NCBI GenBank assembly: GCA_963735175.1
Contig: CAVTJX010000015.1
Span: forward strand, 62,001-126,000
Origin: CAVTJX01 sp963735175
Lineage (GTDB): Bacteria > Electryoneota > RPQS01
DNA: 64,000 nt
Direction of reading: 5' to 3'
Each line of letters opens with the position of its first letter. The stretch's first letter is position 1. Both the position numbers and the translations under genes were made by a program. Positions 60,033 to 64,000 of this stretch are shown one piece after another. Below the pieces are notes generated by a model that saw only the letters and a program-made list of their open reading frames with translations, did no database searches and was not told the DNA's origin.

Positions 60033-60531
60033 CCGCGGCTATCCCACCGGGGCGTGGACGACGCTCATCAGTAGTACGGCAAACGACGGCTCACACACGT
60101 GGCTGACGACACCGAGCAGCACACCAGATGCACGGGTGCGCATCTCCAGCGTCACTTCGCCGACCACTCATGACGTATCCGATGGGGACTTTGCCATCAC
60201 CAACGGTATGATCCAAAGCGGACCGGGAACCGTGAACGGTATCGCGACATTCGAAGGTCTGTTGCCAACAGCAGCGTACCTCATGCCGAACTATCCGAAT
60301 CCATTCAACCCATCCACGACGTTCGAATTCGGCGTGCCGGAGGCGACGAGTGTGTCACTGAAAGTGTTTGATGTGATGGGCCGCGAGGTCACTACGCTGC
60401 TCGAAAGTGCGGTGGTGGCGGGCCGGCACCGCGTGACGTGGAATTGCGCAGATTGCCCGGCGGGCGTTTACCTGGTGGTGCTTTCAGGCGATGGCTTCAG
60501 CGTTGTGCAGAAAGCCACATTCCTGAAATAA
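60016..60531 (+). CDS. Secreted repeat protein, C-terminal part with sorting domain
   Basis: The frame finishes the fifth repeat (VKIEINRGYPTGAWTTLISSTANDGSHTW) and then has the sorting domain YLMPNYPNPFNPSTTFEFGVPEATSVSLKVFDVMGREVTTLL...CPAGVYLVVLSGDGFSVVQKATFLK. This is the second such C-terminal signal in the window. The corrected protein has 728 residues. It is probably exported by a type IX-like route and displayed on the surface. Confidence 0.85.
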   Translation: MKIEINRGYPTGAWTTLISSTANDGSHTWLTTPSSTPDARVRISSVTSPTTHDVSDGDFAITNGMIQSGPGTVNGIATFEGLLPTAAYLMPNYPNPFNPSTTFEFGVPEATSVSLKVFDVMGREVTTLLESAVVAGRHRVTWNCADCPAGVYLVVLSGDGFSVVQKATFLK

Positions 60532-60650
60532 CACCGTGTCACTTTTCCGCGGGTGTTACATGGGTGGCGCACGCACGAAGAGCGCACATCAGAACTGTTC
60601 CTAAGCCGTCCCCGGCGGCTTGTCCGTAATTGTGATCCAGAACTGGATTC

Positions 60651-60684
60651 AAAGCCTGTAAGTTAACAACTTACAGGCTTTTTA
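60651..60684 (+). terminator. Strong intrinsic terminator
   Basis: AAAGCCTGTAAGTT pairs perfectly with AACTTACAGGCTTT around AAC and is followed by TT. It lies 120 bases after the secreted protein's stop codon and resembles the tRNA-Lys terminator stem. Confidence 0.85.
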
Positions 60685-61022
60685 GTGAGCTTGTTTATGC
60701 ATCAAGGCACCATGCGAATCGATAAAATCGTATCTTTATATATAACATAGCATTGAGCAGTCTTGGGAGAAGTTGACTCGGAGCGATCTCTGTCACGGTC
60801 TGGGTACTGGCAACGCGCACTCTGTCGCGATTCAATCCTTCGTGTAAACCGCAAGTGGTACTACGACGGCAGGATCGCAGCCTAAAATCCTGAAAGGCCG
60901 GAAACGGCAATACACCTCCCGGTCGGCATTCCATTGCCCGGAGTCGGAGATCAGAAACCGTAAATGGCGGTATTGCGGGACGATTCAGGTTACAGTCCAC
61001 GGAGTGTTGTGACCACAGTTGA
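60685..61022. other. Intergenic stretch without a recognisable gene
   Basis: Minus-strand frames of 101 and 69 codons (60695-61000, 61034-61243) lack family features, and the second overlaps the sensor gene start. Nothing else is recognised. Confidence 0.4.
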
Positions 61023-61051
61023 TTGACTAATTATCAGGAAGTGGGTAACTT
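61023..61051 (+). promoter_or_regulatory. Possible promoter of the terminal sensor gene
   Basis: TTGACT (61023-61028), a 17 bp spacer and TAACTT (61046-61051) lie about 150 bases before ATG 61205. Confidence 0.5.
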
Positions 61052-61204
61052 ATCGTAAGACGTGGACTCGCCGACTTTCTTGCGTTGCTTGTTCAGTTCA
61101 GTTTTTCGACATAGGGAGCAAACTGAATATGTCTCCCTGTCGTTCGGTTGCCATTCCGTCGGTGTTGGGTGTGGATTGTCCGCGTGAAAACCGTGAGGCC
61201 CGCT

Positions 61205-64000
61205 ATGAATAAACGATCCAGATTCGTTTGGCCGTTGTGGCAACCAATCGTTGTATTGGCTCTGCTATCATTGGGGATTGCCGCCGCGGGATACCTGTAT
61301 TACCAGCACCAACTCGTTCAGTTTCGAGGTGAGGTAGAAGCGGGACTGCAGACGATTACGGGATCGAAAGCGGCCCAGATTGCCAATTGGCGGCAGGAAC
61401 GGTTTAGCGACGCTCACTTCATTTATCATTTTGGCCCACTGGCGCAGCAGGTACTCGCTCTTCAATCCGCGTTGGAATCCGGACAGTCGGAGCGCAAGCC
61501 CATGGAGTGGATGTCCTCGATGTTTGGCAATGGACATTACTCGCGCATGGCGGTGGTCAGCGGCGACTATCAAACCTTGAGCGTCCTGCCCGCAGGAACC
61601 GTGGAACTGGATTTGACATCCCGAGATCTGATTAAGAAAGCGGCGACGAGCCGGGAAATCGAAGTCTCCGATCTCCATCTCGATCCTGACGGGCAGCCCT
61701 CCATGGAGATCGTTGTGCCCGTGGTGGCGCTGGCCAAAGGCGACCGTTGTCCGTGCGTGCTGATGCGGATTGATCCAACCACGGAACTGTACCCATTGAT
61801 CCAGTCGTGGCCCGTTCACGCGCATACTTACGAGTGCGCACTGGTGCGGCGCGAAGGCGAGCAGGTCGTGTATCTTAACGAGCTTCGACTCACCGAAATC
61901 GTCCCGCTGATGTTCCGGCGGCCCCTGGCGATGAACGTCGTGCCCACCTCGAGACAATTGGAGGCCGGGCGTGGGATGGCTTACGGGGAGGATTATCGCG
62001 GAATCAAGGTCACAGCCGCTATCGAGCGCGTGCCCGATTCCCCCTGGATGCTGATTTCGAAACTCGACGACGCGGAAATCAATCTTCCAGTGCGGGAACG
62101 GGCCTGGCTGGTGTCCATTCTCGTTCTGGCTGTAATCCTGTCCTCGGGCATTGTGATCGTTTTGCTCTGGCGCCGTCAGCGAACGCTTACTGAGGTGTCG
62201 CGCCGGGAATCCGAGAACCGCGAGCGGCTGCTGCTGGCCCAGCGCGATTCTGTTTTTAAATATGCGCACGACATCATCCTGATCGTGGACACCTCCGGCA
62301 AAATCGTCGACTGTAATGACCGAGCCTTGGGAGCCTACGGACGTGAACGCGCGGAATTATTAGGGATGGATGTCGCGGCACTTCGCGCGCCCGGGGCGGC
62401 GCCGGTAGCGGATCATTTCGCACGACTTGCGGAAACGGACTCAGACTTCGGCGTGGTTTACGAGGCCCGCCACGCCCATAAGAACGGAAGTGAATTTCCG
62501 GTGGAAGCGAGCTTGCGGCGCATTCCCGCGGATCGCCAGGCGCTCGGGCTGTTGGCAATTCGCGATATTACCGAGCGACTCCGGGCCGAAAAGGAATTGT
62601 CGGAGAGCCAGCGAAAACTTTCCGTGCTGATGGGGAACCTCTCGGGCATGGCCTATCGCCGCCGCAACGATCGCGCCTGGACGATGGACTTTGTCAGTGA
62701 AGGCTGCCGGGAGCTCACCGGATACGGTCCGGACGATTTGCAGGGTAATCGAAAGCTATCGTTCAAGGATCTGATCCGCGAGGACTCGCGCGAGTCTGTG
62801 GAAGGGCAGTGGCAGGCCGCACTGGCGGAACACCGGCAATTCCAAGGCGAGTACCCGATCATCCTGGCCGATGGCCGCACAAAGTGGGTCTGGGAACAGG
62901 GACGCGGCATCCTTGCCGCAGACGGCTCCGTGGCGGCGCTTGAAGGTCTCATTGTTGACGTCACGGATCGCGTTGAAGCCGAAAAGAAATTCGTGGAAGC
63001 CGCCGCCTATTGGGAGACGACATTCAACGCGCTCAGCGACAGCGTGTTCATCCTCGACATGCAGGGAACGATCCTGCACTGCAACGAGTCGTTTTGCCGA
63101 CTGCTTGGCAACACACGGGACCGGATCATCGGCCACAAGTGTCACGAGCTGATCCACGACCACGACACCTATTACCCGGGTTGCCCGTTCGTCAAACTCC
63201 TTGACGGGACTCCCGGCGAGCAGTTGCAGTGTTTAATCAACGGCCGTTGGTGCGTGTCCACCGTGGATCCGATTCGCGACGACGCCGGGGAAATCGCCGG
63301 CGGCGTACACGTGCTGCGGGACATTACAGAACAGAAAACCGCTGAGGAGGCGCTGCGGGAATCGGAGAACCGCACGCGCAGCATCATTGACGCCGTGCCG
63401 ATCGGGATGCACATGTACCGGTTGGAAGATGACGACCGACTCGTCTTCATCGGCGCCAATCCCGCCGCGGACCATATCCTGAACCGCGACCACTCCACTC
63501 TGGTCGGACACACCCTTGAGGAGGCTTTTCCTCCCCTGAAAGAAACCGAAGTGCCCGCGCGCTATCGCCTGACGGCTCGCAGTGGTCAGGGCTGGCAAAC
63601 CGAGCAAATCGAATACCATGAGGGCATCATACAGGGCGCGTTCGCGGTCTATGCTTTCCAGACCTCGCCAAACCACGTAGTCGCGGCCTTCGAAGACATA
63701 ACTGAGCGCAAGCGCACGGAGGCGGCGCTGCACGCCAAGACCGAGGAGCTTGATCGTTTCTTCAGCGTGAATCTCGATCTGCTCTGCATTGCGGATATGA
63801 ACGGCAATTTCCGGAAAGTAAACCACGCCATGGAGGCGACCCTTGGCTACAGCGCTCCCGAACTGGAAGGGACGTTGTTCTTAGAGAAGGTTCATCCAGA
63901 TGATCTGGAAGCCACACAAGCGGTCGTCGCAAGGCTGGCCGCCGGGGAAGACGTGGTTGACTTTGTCAATCGTTTTCACTGTCGCGACGGCTCTTACCGC
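61205..64000 (+). CDS. Membrane-bound multi-PAS sensor protein, probably a histidine kinase (partial, runs off the window)
   Basis: ATG 61205 follows GAGG and the frame stays open for 932 codons to the window edge, without any of the frameshifts seen elsewhere. A first helix (WQPIVVLALLSLGIAAAGYLYY) and a second one (WLVSILVLAVILSSGIVIVLLW, near residues 300-320) enclose a ~250-residue periplasmic Cache-like sensor (KAAQIANWRQERFSDAHFI). At least five PAS domains follow, starting near 350 (FKYAHDIILIVDTSGKIVDCN), 465, 600 (TFNALSDSVFILDMQGTILHCN, with CHELIHDHDTYYPGCPF), 725 and 850. The output domain lies beyond the window, so kinase identity is inferred from this architecture. Confidence 0.85.
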   Translation, partial: MNKRSRFVWPLWQPIVVLALLSLGIAAAGYLYYQHQLVQFRGEVEAGLQTITGSKAAQIANWRQERFSDAHFIYHFGPLAQQVLALQSALESGQSERKPMEWMSSMFGNGHYSRMAVVSGDYQTLSVLPAGTVELDLTSRDLIKKAATSREIEVSDLHLDPDGQPSMEIVVPVVALAKGDRCPCVLMRIDPTTELYPLIQSWPVHAHTYECALVRREGEQVVYLNELRLTEIVPLMFRRPLAMNVVPTSRQLEAGRGMAYGEDYRGIKVTAAIERVPDSPWMLISKLDDAEINLPVRERAWLVSILVLAVILSSGIVIVLLWRRQRTLTEVSRRESENRERLLLAQRDSVFKYAHDIILIVDTSGKIVDCNDRALGAYGRERAELLGMDVAALRAPGAAPVADHFARLAETDSDFGVVYEARHAHKNGSEFPVEASLRRIPADRQALGLLAIRDITERLRAEKELSESQRKLSVLMGNLSGMAYRRRNDRAWTMDFVSEGCRELTGYGPDDLQGNRKLSFKDLIREDSRESVEGQWQAALAEHRQFQGEYPIILADGRTKWVWEQGRGILAADGSVAALEGLIVDVTDRVEAEKKFVEAAAYWETTFNALSDSVFILDMQGTILHCNESFCRLLGNTRDRIIGHKCHELIHDHDTYYPGCPFVKLLDGTPGEQLQCLINGRWCVSTVDPIRDDAGEIAGGVHVLRDITEQKTAEEALRESENRTRSIIDAVPIGMHMYRLEDDDRLVFIGANPAADHILNRDHSTLVGHTLEEAFPPLKETEVPARYRLTARSGQGWQTEQIEYHEGIIQGAFAVYAFQTSPNHVVAAFEDITERKRTEAALHAKTEELDRFFSVNLDLLCIADMNGNFRKVNHAMEATLGYSAPELEGTLFLEKVHPDDLEATQAVVARLAAGEDVVDFVNRFHCRDGSYR

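Noticed and set aside
60695..61000. 101-codon minus-strand ORF after the secreted repeat protein
   Set aside because: It has no ribosome binding site or domain. It is probably chance reading in intergenic sequence.

Overview
The window looks like chromosomal DNA of a Gram-negative bacterium, most likely an uncultured lineage of the FCB (Bacteroidota-related) group. I infer this from two secreted proteins that end in the NPFNPTT/NPFNPST C-terminal sorting domain typical of that group, from outer-membrane machinery (Wza-, Wzi- and DUF5916-type barrels), and from PAS-rich signalling. A species cannot be named. By eye the G+C content is about 55-60%, with a clearly AT-richer patch around 53.9-55.0 kb.

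Layout. 1-372: tail of a membrane protein, tRNA-Val and tRNA-Asp. 838-5578: a large MASE1/multi-PAS hybrid histidine kinase. 6037-10044: a membrane-bound spermidine-synthase-like protein fused to TPRs, then a remnant of cysteine synthase. 10073-13109: a terminator-promoter cassette present twice, driving a small nucleotidyltransferase pair and a sorting-domain secreted protein. 13.3-26.1 kb: mixed housekeeping and hypothetical genes (Ada-like DNA repair facing a small HTH regulator, TPR protein, lipoprotein, metallophosphoesterase, aldo/keto reductase, DUF5916 barrel, HPF with a cold-shock-like domain, SET-domain methyltransferase).

26.7-50 kb is one large exopolysaccharide locus: heparinase-like protein, initiating sugar transferase, glycosyltransferases, Wzx flippase, Wzz, O-antigen ligase/polymerase, NeuD/PglD acyltransferase, WecB epimerase, a Wza-type exporter with about seven SLBB repeats, a DegT aminotransferase, Wzi and a CapD/PglF dehydratase. 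Together PglF-, PglE-, PglD- and PglC-type enzymes could make and load a diacetyl-bacillosamine-like sugar.

50.6-57.9 kb: a sensor kinase and an NtrC-type regulator with matching promoters. They are separated by palindromes, two tandem decayed tRNAs, an AT-rich SIR2-family gene of probable defence type, a diverged copy of the regulator's first ~90 bp, and a small PilZ-like ORF. tRNA-Lys follows. 58.3-60.5 kb: a five-repeat secreted protein with a sorting domain. 61205-end: an intact multi-PAS sensor that runs off the window.

A general caution: at least 14 genes are interrupted by single-base shifts, almost all of them +1, while motifs on both sides are preserved and the corrected lengths are exact multiples of three. 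I read these as consensus or assembly insertions rather than gene decay, and describe the affected genes as whole proteins. A recurring promoter form, TTGACA-N17-TAnnTT, is visible at many intergenic regions.
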